Assembly (NCBI GenBank): GCA_021155195.1
Contig: JAJNPV010000042.1
Location: forward strand, 806,001-870,000
DNA length: 64,000 nucleotides
Direction: 5' to 3'
Source: Ohtaekwangia sp.
Lineage (GTDB): Bacteria > Bacteroidota > Bacteroidia > Cytophagales > Cyclobacteriaceae
Shown here: positions 7,768 through 18,400 of the stretch, piece by piece
Layout of the letters: each line of letters opens with the position of its first letter
Numbering within the stretch: position 1 is the first letter of the stretch
The notes under the pieces: model-generated
Databases searched by the model: none
What the model saw: the letters and a program-made list of their open reading frames with translations, nothing else
What the model was told of the DNA's origin: nothing
Position numbers and translations under genes: made by a program

Positions 7768-9264
7768 ATGGCAAAGCGATTCGTCTCTATATACTTCCAC
7801 CACCTCCCCACGGATTGGTTCACACTCCGACAACCCGAATTAAAAAATCTTCCGTTGGTGTTAACGGAATCCAATCACGGCAAGCTGATCATCACAGCCT
7901 CAAACTCAAACGCAGAAAAAAAGGGCATCCGCATCGGTACCTCACTCGCAGATGCACGGGCTATCATTCCTGACCTCATCGCCTTAGAACACAAACCACT
8001 CCTTATTAATAGAGTACTCAACCGACTCGCCGATTGGTGCATTCGCTTTACCCCAACAGTAACCACAGATCCCCCCAACGGACTCATACTGGACGCATCG
8101 GGGTGTTCGCATCTCTGGGGCAGTGACACTATATATATAGAGACAATTTCAATGAAGTTAACCACACGTGGCTATGGGGTTCGAGTCGCCATGGCCGATA
8201 CCATTGGTGCCGCATGGGCAATCGCGAGATTTAGCTCGGACATACGCGTCATCCCCGAAGGGAAACACCTCGAAGCACTGATGCCATTACCAACGCAAGC
8301 ACTTCGTCTCGAACCCGAAGTAATCGAGCGATTGTACAAACTTGGCCTGCATCAAATCCAACAGATACTCAACATCCCCCGGCCATCGCTAAGAAAACGG
8401 TTCGGTCAACACCTGCCTCAGCAATTGGACAAAGCACTCGGGAACGAAATGGAATGGATAGAACCACTACAGCAAGTTGAACCTTATCAGGAAAGACTTC
8501 CCTCCATAGAACCGATTGTTACCGAAACAGGGATCAGGATCGCCTTGCATCAACTGATCGACCTGCTCTGCACCCGTCTTCAACAAGAACAAAAAGGACT
8601 TCGCACTGCTACATTCAAAGGCTACCGCGTAGATGGAAAAGTCGAACACATTGAAATCGTTACAAGTCGCCCTTCCAATAATGTCAAACATCTTTCAAAA
8701 CTATTTGAACTCAAACTCTCCACGATAGAACCTGCATGGGGAATCGAATTATTTGTATTGGAAGCAGGTAGGGTGGAAGATCATCACGCACAACAGGAAA
8801 CCATGTGGGCGCCACCAACCGGAGTGGAGGATCAACGAATCACTGAACTCGTAGATAAAATTGCCGGCAAGATGGGTATGAACACGATTCATCGCTATGC
8901 ACCCGCAGAACATCATTGGCCGGAACGATCATTCACGGGAACATCACTCCATGAAAAGCTACTCACCACGTGGCCGGAACATAAACTACGTCCGCTGCAA
9001 CTTCTGTCAACACCTCAGCGCATTGAAGTAACCGCTCCAATTCCAGATTATCCACCCATGCTGTTTCGACATCAGGGAAAAATACACACGATCATCAAAG
9101 CCGATGGCCCCGAACGAATCGAACAGGAATGGTGGCTCCAACAAGGACAACACCGCGATTATTATTATGTCGAAGACGAATCTGGAAACCGATACTGGCT
9201 CTTTCGCCTCGGACATTATCAGGATAAAATGTATCACTGGTACCTCCATGGCTTCTTCCCCTAA
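7768..9264 (+). CDS. imuB: ImuB, Y-family polymerase-like mutasome subunit
   Basis: A 498-residue Y-family polymerase homologue. The N-terminus RFVSIYFHHLPTDWF replaces the catalytic DxD strand of active Y-family enzymes, as in known ImuB proteins, and the palm segment reads LILDASGCSHLWG. It is therefore a non-catalytic adaptor that tethers DnaE2 to the sliding clamp. A helix-hairpin-helix-like stretch follows near residue 185 (YKLGLHQIQQILNIP) and a long C-terminal region provides partner binding. Second gene of the imuA-imuB-dnaE2 operon; about 100 bp of 7-bp repeats separate it from dnaE2. Confidence 0.9.
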   Translation: MAKRFVSIYFHHLPTDWFTLRQPELKNLPLVLTESNHGKLIITASNSNAEKKGIRIGTSLADARAIIPDLIALEHKPLLINRVLNRLADWCIRFTPTVTTDPPNGLILDASGCSHLWGSDTIYIETISMKLTTRGYGVRVAMADTIGAAWAIARFSSDIRVIPEGKHLEALMPLPTQALRLEPEVIERLYKLGLHQIQQILNIPRPSLRKRFGQHLPQQLDKALGNEMEWIEPLQQVEPYQERLPSIEPIVTETGIRIALHQLIDLLCTRLQQEQKGLRTATFKGYRVDGKVEHIEIVTSRPSNNVKHLSKLFELKLSTIEPAWGIELFVLEAGRVEDHHAQQETMWAPPTGVEDQRITELVDKIAGKMGMNTIHRYAPAEHHWPERSFTGTSLHEKLLTTWPEHKLRPLQLLSTPQRIEVTAPIPDYPPMLFRHQGKIHTIIKADGPERIEQEWWLQQGQHRDYYYVEDESGNRYWLFRLGHYQDKMYHWYLHGFFP

Positions 9265-9268
9265 ACAG

Positions 9269-9364
9269 TGAACTGTGGTCTTTGGTCTTTGGTCTGTGGT
9301 CTGTCGACCATTGACTAATAACTATGGACTATCGACTATGTACTAATGACTCTCGACTAAAGAC
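9269..9364. repeat. Degenerate 7-bp tandem repeat array between imuB and dnaE2
   Basis: About 14 consecutive heptamers, for example GGTCTTT, GGTCTGT, GGACTAT, CGACTAT, CGACTAA, with an approximate consensus NGACTAT. The period is 7, not a multiple of 3, and the array fills the gap exactly up to the dnaE2 start. The same family occurs at 12.6-12.9, 28.3 and 34.7 kb. Confidence 0.85.
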
Positions 9365-9365
9365 T

Positions 9366-12300
9366 ATGGCCTACACCGAACTTCAAATCACATCGAACTT
9401 TAGTTTTCTGCGCGGGGCATCGCATCCCGAAGAATTAATCCAACACGCAGCATCGCTCGGATATACAACCGTAGCAATAACAGACCGCAATACATTCGCT
9501 GGAATCGTACGCGGACATGTCGCGGCAAAAAAATTCGGGATCAGGATGCTCCCTGCGTGTCGATTGGATTTGTTGAATGGCCCAAGTTTGTTAGCGTATC
9601 CGACTGACCGAAATGCATATGCCAAAATCTCTAACCTGCTTACACTTGGCAACCTGCGTGCTGAGAAAGGATCTTGTCATCTCTATAAAGAAGATGTATA
9701 CAAGCATGCAGCAGGATCATGTTTTATCGTCATCCCTCCAGCAACACTCAACGCTGCCTTCGACTTCGATGATTCATTCAAAAAAGTATTGGGTGAATAC
9801 CGTGAGGCCTTCGGTGCACACCTATCGATAGCAGCAACGCGACTCTATAACGGAACTGATGGAAAAATACTTCACCGCATCGCTGAAGCTGCAAAAAAAA
9901 TAAACATCCCCATGGTGGCAACAAACGATGTGCATTATCACAACCCTGCCCGCAGGGAATTACAAGACGTTGTTACCTGTGTGCGGGAAAAATGTACCAT
10001 TCACAACGCAGGCTTCCGCTTACATCCAAACGCAGAACGATACGTAAAACCAATGGACGAAATGACCCGGTTATTTCGCCAATACCCGGAAGCAATCCGG
10101 CAAACACACCTCATCGCCGAAGCTTGCACATTCTCACTCGATCAGCTAACCTATCAATATCCAAAAGAAATCACAAGCGAAGGCCACTCCCCGCAAGAAG
10201 AACTCACGTTCCTTTCCTGGCAAGGTGCTCATCAGATTTTTGGAACCGTCATCCCACAAAAGATAAAAGCAAACCTCGACTACGAACTTGCCTTCATCGA
10301 TCAAATGAACTATGCGGAATATTTTCTCACCGTGCATGACATCGTCCGCTTTGCACGTCAACAAAAAATTTTATGTCAGGGCAGGGGCTCTGCCGCAAAC
10401 TCCACAGTCTGCTATTGCCTCGGCATCACATCCGTAGATCCTTCTAAATTTGATTTACTCTTCGAGCGATTTATTTCCTCGGCCAGAAACGAACCCCCGG
10501 ACATAGACGTGGACTTTGAGCATGAAAGGCGCGAAGAAGTCATGCAATACATCTATACTAAATATGGACGCGACCGCGCAGCCATCGTAGCCACCGTCAC
10601 ACAGCAACATCACAAAGGTGCAATCCGTGATGTGGGCAAAGCGATGGGACTATCCATAGATACGATCAACCGACTTTCCGGATTGATCTGGGATTTTCAC
10701 GAAGACGGATTTGATAAAGACCGCATCCTCAATCAAGGGATAAATCCCGATGATCCAATCATACAAAAAACACTTGACCTCACTTCCCAATTCATGGGAT
10801 TTCCGCGCCAGCTCGGACAACATACGGGCGGCTTCGTCATCACACAAAATAAACTGTCGGATCTCTGCCCGATATTAAATGCCCGCATGGAAGATCGTAC
10901 CAACATCGAATGGAATAAAGATGACATCGATGTATTGGGCTTTATGAAAATCGATGTGCTCGCACTCGGCATGCTCACCTGCATTCGAAAAGCATTTGAC
11001 CTCGCAAAAGAAAAATATAACGTTGACCTTACGCTCGCCAACATTCCACAAGATGACCCAAAGGTCTACGAGATGGTAAGTCATGCCGATACCATCGGCG
11101 TGTTTCAGATCGAAAGCCGCGCGCAACAATCGATGCTACCCAGATTAAAACCTACGTGCTTCTATGACCTGGTTATTGAAGTGGCCATCGTTCGTCCTGG
11201 TCCCATTCAAGGCGATATGGTGCATCCCTACCTGAGAAGACGAAATGGCCTGGAACCGGTATCATACCCATCCAAAGAACTGGAAGAAATTTTGGGCCGT
11301 ACCCTTGGGGTTCCATTATTCCAGGAACAGGCGATGAAGATTGCCATTGTCGCGGCCGGGTTCACACCCGTAGAAGCTGATCAATTGCGAAGGGGCATGG
11401 CCACGTTTAAAGCAAAAGGATTGGTCAGCCATTTCAAAAAAAAACTCATTGACGGAATGATGCGCAACGGCTATACCGAAGAATATGCAACCCGCGTGTT
11501 CCGGCAACTGGAAGGGTTTGGTAGTTACGGGTTTCCGGAAAGTCATGCGGTGAGTTTTGCACTGTTGGTCTATGTTTCTTCCTGGATCAAATGCTACTAT
11601 CCCGAAGTGTTTGCCTGCGCCTTGTTGAATAGCATGCCCATGGGATTTTATCAACCGGCACAAATCATCATCGACGCCAGAAAGCATGGTGTAGAAGTTT
11701 GCCCTGTAGACATTAATAAATCAGAGTGGAATAATAAACTGGAGGAAAAAGCAGGTGCGCCCTTTGCACTTCGCCTCGGTTTTCGTCAGGTGAAAGGGTT
11801 GCGCGAGCAAGATGCAGTGCGCCTAATTGATAACAGAAGAAATCGATATGATTCTATCCAACAACTAAGGGAAGCAGGACTAAGTGATGCAGTACTGGAA
11901 AAGTTAGCAGCAGCAGATGCGTTTCGTTCAATGGACAAAGACAGGCGAAAAGCATTGTGGGATGTGTCCATCAAAGACCATCAACCACACTCATTTTTTT
12001 CTCATCACATAGAAGAAGAAAAAGTTGCACTTCCAACGATGTCGTTATCCGAGCATGTGATTCATGACTATGCAGCAACGGCTCTTTCGTTAAAAGCCCA
12101 TCCGCTAAGTTTTATAAGAGACCAGTTAACAAGATTCGGAATAACCCCGGCTTCATCCTTGCAAACAATCAAAGCAGGTGAACGTGTGAAAGTGGCCGGA
12201 CTCGTTCTTGTACGACAACGACCGGGAACCGCCGGTGGCATTTGCTTTATCACCATCGAAGATGAAACCGGAACGGCTAACCTGGTCGTATTTAAAAAAC

Positions 12301-12563
12301 TGTTCGACCAATATCGAAAGGAAATAATTCAGTCGCAGCTGCTTATGGTGGAGGGAAGAGTACAAAAGGAAGGCGAGGTAATACACGTCATCGTAAAACG
12401 ATGTGTTAATTTTTCTAAGCTATTGCAACAGCTTACTAAATCAAAAACCGAAGAACTAATAAACCCATTGTCCCGTTCGGATGAAACATCCTCCCGCTCG
12501 GACATCCGCACAAAACTTCAATCCCAAAAGGAAATTTTCCCCGAAGGAAGAAACTTCAAATAG
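9366..12563 (+). CDS. dnaE2: Error-prone DNA polymerase III alpha subunit DnaE2 (ImuC)
   Basis: About 1065 residues from the ATG at 9366 (MAYTELQITSNFSFLRGASHP, the standard DnaE/PHP opening); an in-frame ATG at 9324 would place heptamer-repeat residues in front. Order: PHP domain at the N-terminus; palm with GRGSAANSTVCYCLGIT and the catalytic PDIDVDFEHERREEV near residue 390; helix-hairpin-helix; then an OB-fold with VAGLVLVRQRPGTAGGICFITIEDETG near the end. The length and the imuAB context identify DnaE2 rather than the replicative DnaE1. It is the catalytic polymerase of the mutasome. The C-terminal about 35 residues are low-complexity and probably dispensable. Confidence 0.95.
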   Translation: MAYTELQITSNFSFLRGASHPEELIQHAASLGYTTVAITDRNTFAGIVRGHVAAKKFGIRMLPACRLDLLNGPSLLAYPTDRNAYAKISNLLTLGNLRAEKGSCHLYKEDVYKHAAGSCFIVIPPATLNAAFDFDDSFKKVLGEYREAFGAHLSIAATRLYNGTDGKILHRIAEAAKKINIPMVATNDVHYHNPARRELQDVVTCVREKCTIHNAGFRLHPNAERYVKPMDEMTRLFRQYPEAIRQTHLIAEACTFSLDQLTYQYPKEITSEGHSPQEELTFLSWQGAHQIFGTVIPQKIKANLDYELAFIDQMNYAEYFLTVHDIVRFARQQKILCQGRGSAANSTVCYCLGITSVDPSKFDLLFERFISSARNEPPDIDVDFEHERREEVMQYIYTKYGRDRAAIVATVTQQHHKGAIRDVGKAMGLSIDTINRLSGLIWDFHEDGFDKDRILNQGINPDDPIIQKTLDLTSQFMGFPRQLGQHTGGFVITQNKLSDLCPILNARMEDRTNIEWNKDDIDVLGFMKIDVLALGMLTCIRKAFDLAKEKYNVDLTLANIPQDDPKVYEMVSHADTIGVFQIESRAQQSMLPRLKPTCFYDLVIEVAIVRPGPIQGDMVHPYLRRRNGLEPVSYPSKELEEILGRTLGVPLFQEQAMKIAIVAAGFTPVEADQLRRGMATFKAKGLVSHFKKKLIDGMMRNGYTEEYATRVFRQLEGFGSYGFPESHAVSFALLVYVSSWIKCYYPEVFACALLNSMPMGFYQPAQIIIDARKHGVEVCPVDINKSEWNNKLEEKAGAPFALRLGFRQVKGLREQDAVRLIDNRRNRYDSIQQLREAGLSDAVLEKLAAADAFRSMDKDRRKALWDVSIKDHQPHSFFSHHIEEEKVALPTMSLSEHVIHDYAATALSLKAHPLSFIRDQLTRFGITPASSLQTIKAGERVKVAGLVLVRQRPGTAGGICFITIEDETGTANLVVFKKLFDQYRKEIIQSQLLMVEGRVQKEGEVIHVIVKRCVNFSKLLQQLTKSKTEELINPLSRSDETSSRSDIRTKLQSQKEIFPEGRNFK

Positions 12564-12976
12564 CGTATCCATTGAACTTAAACTTTAAACATTGTGCTTT
12601 CCACTTAATCGAAGGCGTTGGAGTGGTTTACTATCAACTGTCGACCGTTTATTATTGACTATCGACTATCGACCATTGACTGTCAACCGTTGACTATTGC
12701 CCATCCTCAAATTATCCATTGCTCATTAACATACTTTCAACTTCTGCTCCAACCTTTACTTTTAAAAATCTTTGCGCGCGGATGTGCACGGACAGAGTGC
12801 TCGAAGTAAATCCTGTTTGCCGAATCTGAACTATCAACTATCAACTATCAACTGTTGACTGTCGACCGTTTACTATTGACCATTATTACCGACCGCTTTC
12901 AACTATTGACCATTTTCAAATTATCCATTGATCATTAATAAATACTTTTCCTTATTTTTATCCCACTAAAATTACT
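12564..12976. repeat. Gene-free region built from two duplicated heptamer-repeat blocks
   Basis: Two blocks of 7-bp repeats, about 12629-12700 and 12831-12915 (CTATCAA, CTATCGA, CTGTCGA, CCATTGA and variants), are each followed by a near-copy of CAAATTATCCATTG and CATTAA. The whole unit was therefore duplicated over about 200 bp. Open frames here have the repetitive composition expected of a 7-bp repeat and are not genes. Confidence 0.8.
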
Positions 12977-13321
12977 ATGCCTGACGCCCGTGCAGAATCC
13001 CTTTCTATTTCTTCAACAGAACAGGTGATCACCACCATTCGTGAAACCCGAAACGCGTTAATCAACGCATTGTTGAATGATGCGTCACTGCTGGCATTTG
13101 CGGAACAACACTTCAACACCATCGCCCTCAGTCCAATTAAAATCGAATTTATAAAAAGGGACCTAAAAGAATTGCGCGACTCTTCACTGGACTTGGTTCA
13201 CTACTCGGCGCTGATGCGCGAATCAAAAGAACAAAACGTCATCATTTCATCCAATCATCCTTTACTGCTCACCGAAATCTTCACCATCTTCTCCAAATAC
13301 GGCGTGAATAAGCCTGAATAA
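12977..13321 (+). CDS. Small conserved protein, paralogue of the protein at 44950-45306
   Basis: A 114-residue, probably helical cytoplasmic protein of unknown function. It aligns along its length with the minus-strand gene at 45 kb: shared stretches include HFNTIALS versus HYNTVAIS, then K-EF-RDL-EL, then SLDLVHYSALM versus TLDLVHYSSLI, and a closing KYG. No known motif is recognised. It follows the mutasome and the duplicated heptamer blocks, while its paralogue sits near the other end of the tra-containing region. Both may be accessory genes of one mobile element. Confidence 0.65.
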   Translation: MPDARAESLSISSTEQVITTIRETRNALINALLNDASLLAFAEQHFNTIALSPIKIEFIKRDLKELRDSSLDLVHYSALMRESKEQNVIISSNHPLLLTEIFTIFSKYGVNKPE

Positions 13322-13463
13322 TTTAGCACTTTCTATATCCAACTGTTCAAGCCACTGGACTATTTGAACTGACTATGTTCAAAAATAAGGAGACCTATTC
13401 CTTTTAGTGAAAACGGGAAGGTTGGGCTTGTCCTGGTGATTTACGGATAGCTAACGTATAATT

Positions 13464-14042
13464 TTATAGTGACAATAAAATTATGAGCAGGAATATAAAA
13501 TCCTTCAGATAAAGTCTCAATTCTTTTACAGATTGAGTAAGATGATATTGAATTGCTTTTTCCGATAAGTTTAATTTCTCGGCAATCTCCTTTATTGAAA
13601 ATCCCTCCAGCCTGTTCAACTTAAAAATCAATTTGGATTTTTTGGGGATCATGTTGAGCCCTTTATCAAGGGCGTTTCTGAGATCATTATATTTAACCAC
13701 TTCTTCAGTTAAATTGTCATGATCTGGAAGAAACTGCTTATAATAATCCCATCCTCGTTTTCGTGCAACACATGACTCAATGTAATTAATACATTTGTTT
13801 TTTACGGTGGTGTAGGCATAAGCTGAGAAATTATTGATGGACAACTCCGATCTCTTATTCCACAACTTCATAAATATTTCTTGAGCCATTTCTTCAGCAA
13901 CTGCTTTATCTCTAATTCGCGAATAGATCATGCGGAAGACATTGTCCCAATGTCGATCAAATAAAGACGCAAAAGCATGCTCATCGCCATGGCGAAGCAG
14001 ATCGAGCAACTTTTCATCAGTATCAAAATCGAGCGAGTGCAC
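13464..14042 (-). CDS. ECF RNA polymerase sigma factor (sigma-70 family, FecI-like)
   Basis: A 192-residue ECF sigma factor. Region 2 covers LFDRHWDNVFRMIYSRIRDKAVAEEMAQEIFMKLW; region 4 is LEGFSIKEIAEKLNLSEKAIQYHLTQSV. The only suitable start is a GTG at 14042. A short hydrophobic tail, FIFLLIILLSL, ends the protein, as seen in some Bacteroidetes sigma factors beside SusC genes. It is divergent from the FecR gene. Together with the STN-bearing SusC at 15.4 kb this forms a trans-envelope signalling set: substrate at SusC, then FecR, then release of this sigma factor. Confidence 0.9.
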   Translation of the reverse strand: MHSLDFDTDEKLLDLLRHGDEHAFASLFDRHWDNVFRMIYSRIRDKAVAEEMAQEIFMKLWNKRSELSINNFSAYAYTTVKNKCINYIESCVARKRGWDYYKQFLPDHDNLTEEVVKYNDLRNALDKGLNMIPKKSKLIFKLNRLEGFSIKEIAEKLNLSEKAIQYHLTQSVKELRLYLKDFIFLLIILLSL

Positions 14043-14215
14043 GGCTAAGGATTAGTTCACACAAGTTTATTAGAATATTATCACATAGTCAACATCGTTT
14101 GCGATTTCGATTGTTTTTCAAAAAAAACCACTTTGTGTTTAGGCGTTTTGCTTTCTGGCCTGTCTATACCTTTATAAACCACAAATGAATTCTGTGCAAG
14201 CAGAAGTAAATCAAT

Positions 14216-15247
14216 ATGCAGCAAAAAGAATTTCTTCAGCTTTTACAGAAATACAAACAAGGGGTATGTACCTCAGACGAGGAAGCATTTATTGAAAAAT
14301 GGTATGCTGAAATTAGCCTCAAGAATCAGGATACATTGAGTCCACATGAAAGTGAGGTGATAAAAAGTAGGGCGTGGACTAATCTTCTCAAGCATACCGC
14401 CAAGAGCAAAGGTCACCGGACCTTGATGAATCAACCGGAGAAATCATTCATAACTGTTAACCGCACAGTATATGCTATTGCTGCTTCATTACTGATATTC
14501 ATAGGGGTATTCGCCTATTTTTCAGCTGAACAAAAGCAGGAGCCGGATAAACCTCTTGTCATGGAGAAAGTCATTTTCAATAACACGAAAGTGGTTAAGG
14601 AAATAAATTTAGCAGATGGAAGCACAGTGCATCTTACGCCTCAGAGTCGACTGACGTTTCCAACAGCATTTGATAAATTACAGCGGATGGTAAGTCTTGA
14701 TGGGGAGGCCTTCTTTGAGATATCAAGGGACACGCTACGTCCGTTTATCGTTAATACAAACGAAGTGTTGACTAAAGTACTCGGCACAAGCTTTACAGTG
14801 TCAGCATTCAAAAATGATAAGAATATTACGGTGTCGGTAAGGACGGGTAAAGTTTCGGTCACTCCAAAATTGGGTGCTGGGAATACGAAAGAATTGCCGC
14901 GTGAAACGATTCTTACACCCAACCAAAAATTTGTTTATGATAAAGATATTCATAAAGTTAAGAAGGAACTGGTAGATCAACCGTTGCCCATCCTTTCGAC
15001 AGAATATGTGAAGCGGATTCGATTCCAAAGCGCACCGGTCAGAGAAATATTTGAAGAACTCGAAAAAATCTATGGTGTAAACATTGAATTGGATGAGACC
15101 AAATTTGCGTCATGCATTCTCACAACGACAATAGGAGATGGTAGTATCCGGAATCGTCTGGATATTATATGTGAAGCAATTAATGCAGAATACAGGTTTG
15201 TGAACGATAAAATTGTTGTATCAGGAGAAGGGTGCAACAAAAAATAA
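14216..15247 (+). CDS. FecR-type anti-sigma factor
   Basis: A 343-residue inner-membrane protein. A cytoplasmic N-terminal helical part (about 1-80) with the EEAFIEKWY segment contacts the sigma factor. One membrane helix lies around residues 83-102 (AIAASLLIFIGVFAYF). The periplasmic FecR domain contains VKEINLADGSTVHLTPQSRLTFP, and a C-terminal domain that faces the SusC STN domain ends the protein. It is transcribed towards susC and away from the sigma gene. Function by family: holds the ECF sigma until the outer-membrane transporter signals. Confidence 0.92.
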   Translation: MQQKEFLQLLQKYKQGVCTSDEEAFIEKWYAEISLKNQDTLSPHESEVIKSRAWTNLLKHTAKSKGHRTLMNQPEKSFITVNRTVYAIAASLLIFIGVFAYFSAEQKQEPDKPLVMEKVIFNNTKVVKEINLADGSTVHLTPQSRLTFPTAFDKLQRMVSLDGEAFFEISRDTLRPFIVNTNEVLTKVLGTSFTVSAFKNDKNITVSVRTGKVSVTPKLGAGNTKELPRETILTPNQKFVYDKDIHKVKKELVDQPLPILSTEYVKRIRFQSAPVREIFEELEKIYGVNIELDETKFASCILTTTIGDGSIRNRLDIICEAINAEYRFVNDKIVVSGEGCNKK

Positions 15248-15312
15248 ATTTATGGTGCCACTTAAATTCATGCTTATGAAAAAATTGTAACTAAACATCA
15301 ATCTTACAAAAG

Positions 15313-15347
15313 AAGCCGATGATGTTTCGAGCATCACCGGCTTTATA
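15313..15347 (+). terminator. Stem-loop between fecR and susC (terminator or attenuator)
   Basis: AAGCCG at 15313-15318 with GATG at 15321-15324 pairs with CATC at 15332-15335 and CGGCTT at 15338-15343, with only a weak T-run after it. It lies 65 bases after the fecR stop and 70 before susC. It may separate the signalling gene from the strongly expressed transporter genes. Confidence 0.45.
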
Positions 15348-15415
15348 CCACGTCAACCGCGTTATGTGGTGACGCGATTTGTTCTTGTCCAGTTAAAACA
15401 AAAACGTGTTAATTT

Positions 15416-18400
15416 ATGAATAAAATCCGATCTGCTCAAGATGTTCTATACGTCTTTATGAAAATAACATTTATCCAGATATTGATGATGGCAACTTTTG
15501 CTTCGTTAGTCTCCGCAGCTTCGCTGGAAGGACAGGTGTTGGATAAAAGAATTACCCTTGAAGTTCACAATAAGAAAATTGAATTTGTTTTAAAGGATAT
15601 TGAAAAACAAATTCCGGTAATCTTTACCTATAGGCCTGACTTGATTCCCGTTTCTAAAATTGTATCGGTTACAATGGAAGATAGATCGCTAAGAGATGTC
15701 TTAGCGCAACTGCTTGGTCCTGAGATAGAGTTTGTTGCTTCAGGCGAGGAGGTACTTCTTAAGCCCATTCAAATAGGATCTGTAATAAATGAATTTCCAA
15801 ATATCGTGACATTACTTGAATTAAAGGGTAAGGTAGTGGATGAAATGAGTGAGCCCTTACCAGGGGTAAATATAGTGGAAAAGGGCTCGACGAATGGAAC
15901 CACAACGGACACGGATGGGGAGTTTGTTCTTAATGTAGCGGGGGAAAACAGTATACTGATATTCTCATTTATCGGATATGAAAATAAGGAACTGTTGGTC
16001 GGAACCCAGACAGAATTATTAGTAACGTTGAAACCCGATGTAAAGGCGCTGGATGAAGTTGTGGTAGTAGGATATGGTACGCAAATGAAGGCGGATTTAA
16101 CAGGATCGGTCTCATCCCTTAATAGCAAGGCACTAAAACAGGTTCTGGTACTGTCACCAGATCAAGCCTTGCAAGGTAGAGTGGCCGGAGTAGATGTGAC
16201 ACAAACGTCAGGGCAACCAGGAGCAAGTAACCGAATACGAGTACGTGGTGGGAATTCAATTTCGGCAGGAAATGAGCCTTTGTACGTCATTGATGGATTT
16301 CCAATTTATAATGACAACAGCACGACATCGACAGGAGCGGGGCGGTCACCTAGTTTAAATGCGCTGGCCACCATCAATCCCTCAGACATTGAATCTATTG
16401 AGGTACTGAAAGATGCATCGGCCACAGCAATTTATGGTTCTCGCGGTGCGAATGGAGTTATTCTGATAACGACAAAGCGAGGGAAGGCAGGAATTAGTGA
16501 TGTTTCGTTTGAATCAAGTGTGGGTGTGCAGCAGGTACGCAAAACAATACCAATGCTTAATGCCAGCGAGTATGCTTCTTTTGAAAATGAAATCTTTCTT
16601 TACCAACGAGATGTATTAAAACAAAACAATAGATTTCCTGTGTACACCGATGAACAAATTGCTTCACTCGGGGAAGGAACAAATTGGCAAGATGAACTTT
16701 TTCATTCTGCTCCGATTCAAAACTATCAGTTGTCTTTTACCGGTGGCGATGAGAAATTGAAGTATTCATTGATTGGTGGCTACACTGACCAAGAGGGGAT
16801 AATTATCAATTCAGATTTCAAGCGCTACTCCATGCGTGTTAATTTAGACTTGAATGTGAGCCCACGTTTTAGGGTCGGCAATAGTTCAACGGTAAGTAGG
16901 ACTTCTTCAAATTTGGCCTTCACAGGAAATGCAGCCTCTATTCAAGGTTCTGATACAGGATTGGTTGGAGTGGCTTTGCATTTTAATCCTATTAACTCCG
17001 TGCGCGATCCTGCTACAGGTGAATATACTTTTCAGGATCAAAATGTTGGGGAATTCCCGGGTGGCACCAATCGTTCTGTCCCTTTTTATAATCCCATTGC
17101 CCTGGCCGATTTAGCAACCAATAAAAGTAAAAGCCTGCGAACGCTCAATAACGTATTTGCAGAATTTGATGTGTTGGAAAACCTGACGTTTCGATCCAGT
17201 TTAGGTGCAGACTTTATTACAACTAAACAAAATAGTTACCTCCCAGGCTCTGTAAAAATAGCCGCTTCCGTAGGGGGGTCAGCAAGAATTGGTCAAGTGG
17301 AATCTTTCAGTTGGCTAAGTGAAAATACAATGACCTATCGCATTGATCAGGGAAAACATAATTTGAATTTTCTAGCGGGGTTCACAGCACAATCTTCAAG
17401 GACGGAACGATTTCAAGTAGAAGATGCAGGCTTTATTAATGATATTTTAGCAGACAATAACATTGGTACAGGGAGTGTCGCAACGGGTAAAACGCAGCCC
17501 AATATTTCCGAATGGGGTTTGCTATCATACCTCGGTAGAGCTAATTACGGGTACAATGACCGTTACCTTTTTACGCTTACGGCCCGATATGATGGATCAT
17601 CTCGTTTTGGAACCGGAAACAAATGGGGTTTCTTTCCCTCTGCAGCATTTGCCTGGAAACTATCCGAAGAACCATTCATAAAGAATCTTGGAATTTTCTC
17701 ACGTTTAAAAATGAGAACGAGTTATGGCCTGACAGGAAATCAAGAAATAGGTGCTTATCAAAGTATCGCACAAATGGGGAGTGGCCTTTATACCATCGGA
17801 GGAAATTCAGTAGCAGCATTTTCCCCCACGCGCGTTGCAAATCCAAATTTGAAATGGGAATCTACAGCCCAGTTCGATCTGGGATTGGATATCGGAATTT
17901 TCAAGGACAGGATTTCTTTTGTGGTTGATTATTACTTAAAGAATACCACCGATCTTTTGCTTAATGTTCAAGTTCCTACCACGTCTGGATTTTCATCCTC
18001 ACTTCAAAACATTGGCGAAGTTAGAAACCGAGGTTTCGAATTCGGATTAAATTCTCTGATTGTCGATAAAGCAGTAACGTGGGATTTAACAGTAAGTCTG
18101 GCAACCAATAAGAATACAGTGCTTGACCTTGGTGATGAAAGCCAGCGATTAATCTATTCAGGATGGAATGTTATGAAAGGGCAACCTGCTTCAATTCTTG
18201 AAATAGGGAAGCCTATCGGAAGTTTTATAGGATGGAAGACGGATGGCTGGTTCCTGACAGATGAAGAAGCAGCAGCTGCTCCTAACCAAACGGCTGCGGA
18301 CCAAAATCCATTGCAATTAGGGGGGAACATCCGTTACGTGGATATAAACAAGGATAATGTTGTAAACGATCAAGATAGAACCCTTATAGGAAATGCTTTG

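Noticed and set aside
12618..12809. Open frame of 63 codons in the heptamer region
   Set aside because: Its product is the repetitive translation of 7-bp repeats (period 7 gives a 7-residue repeat), not a gene.
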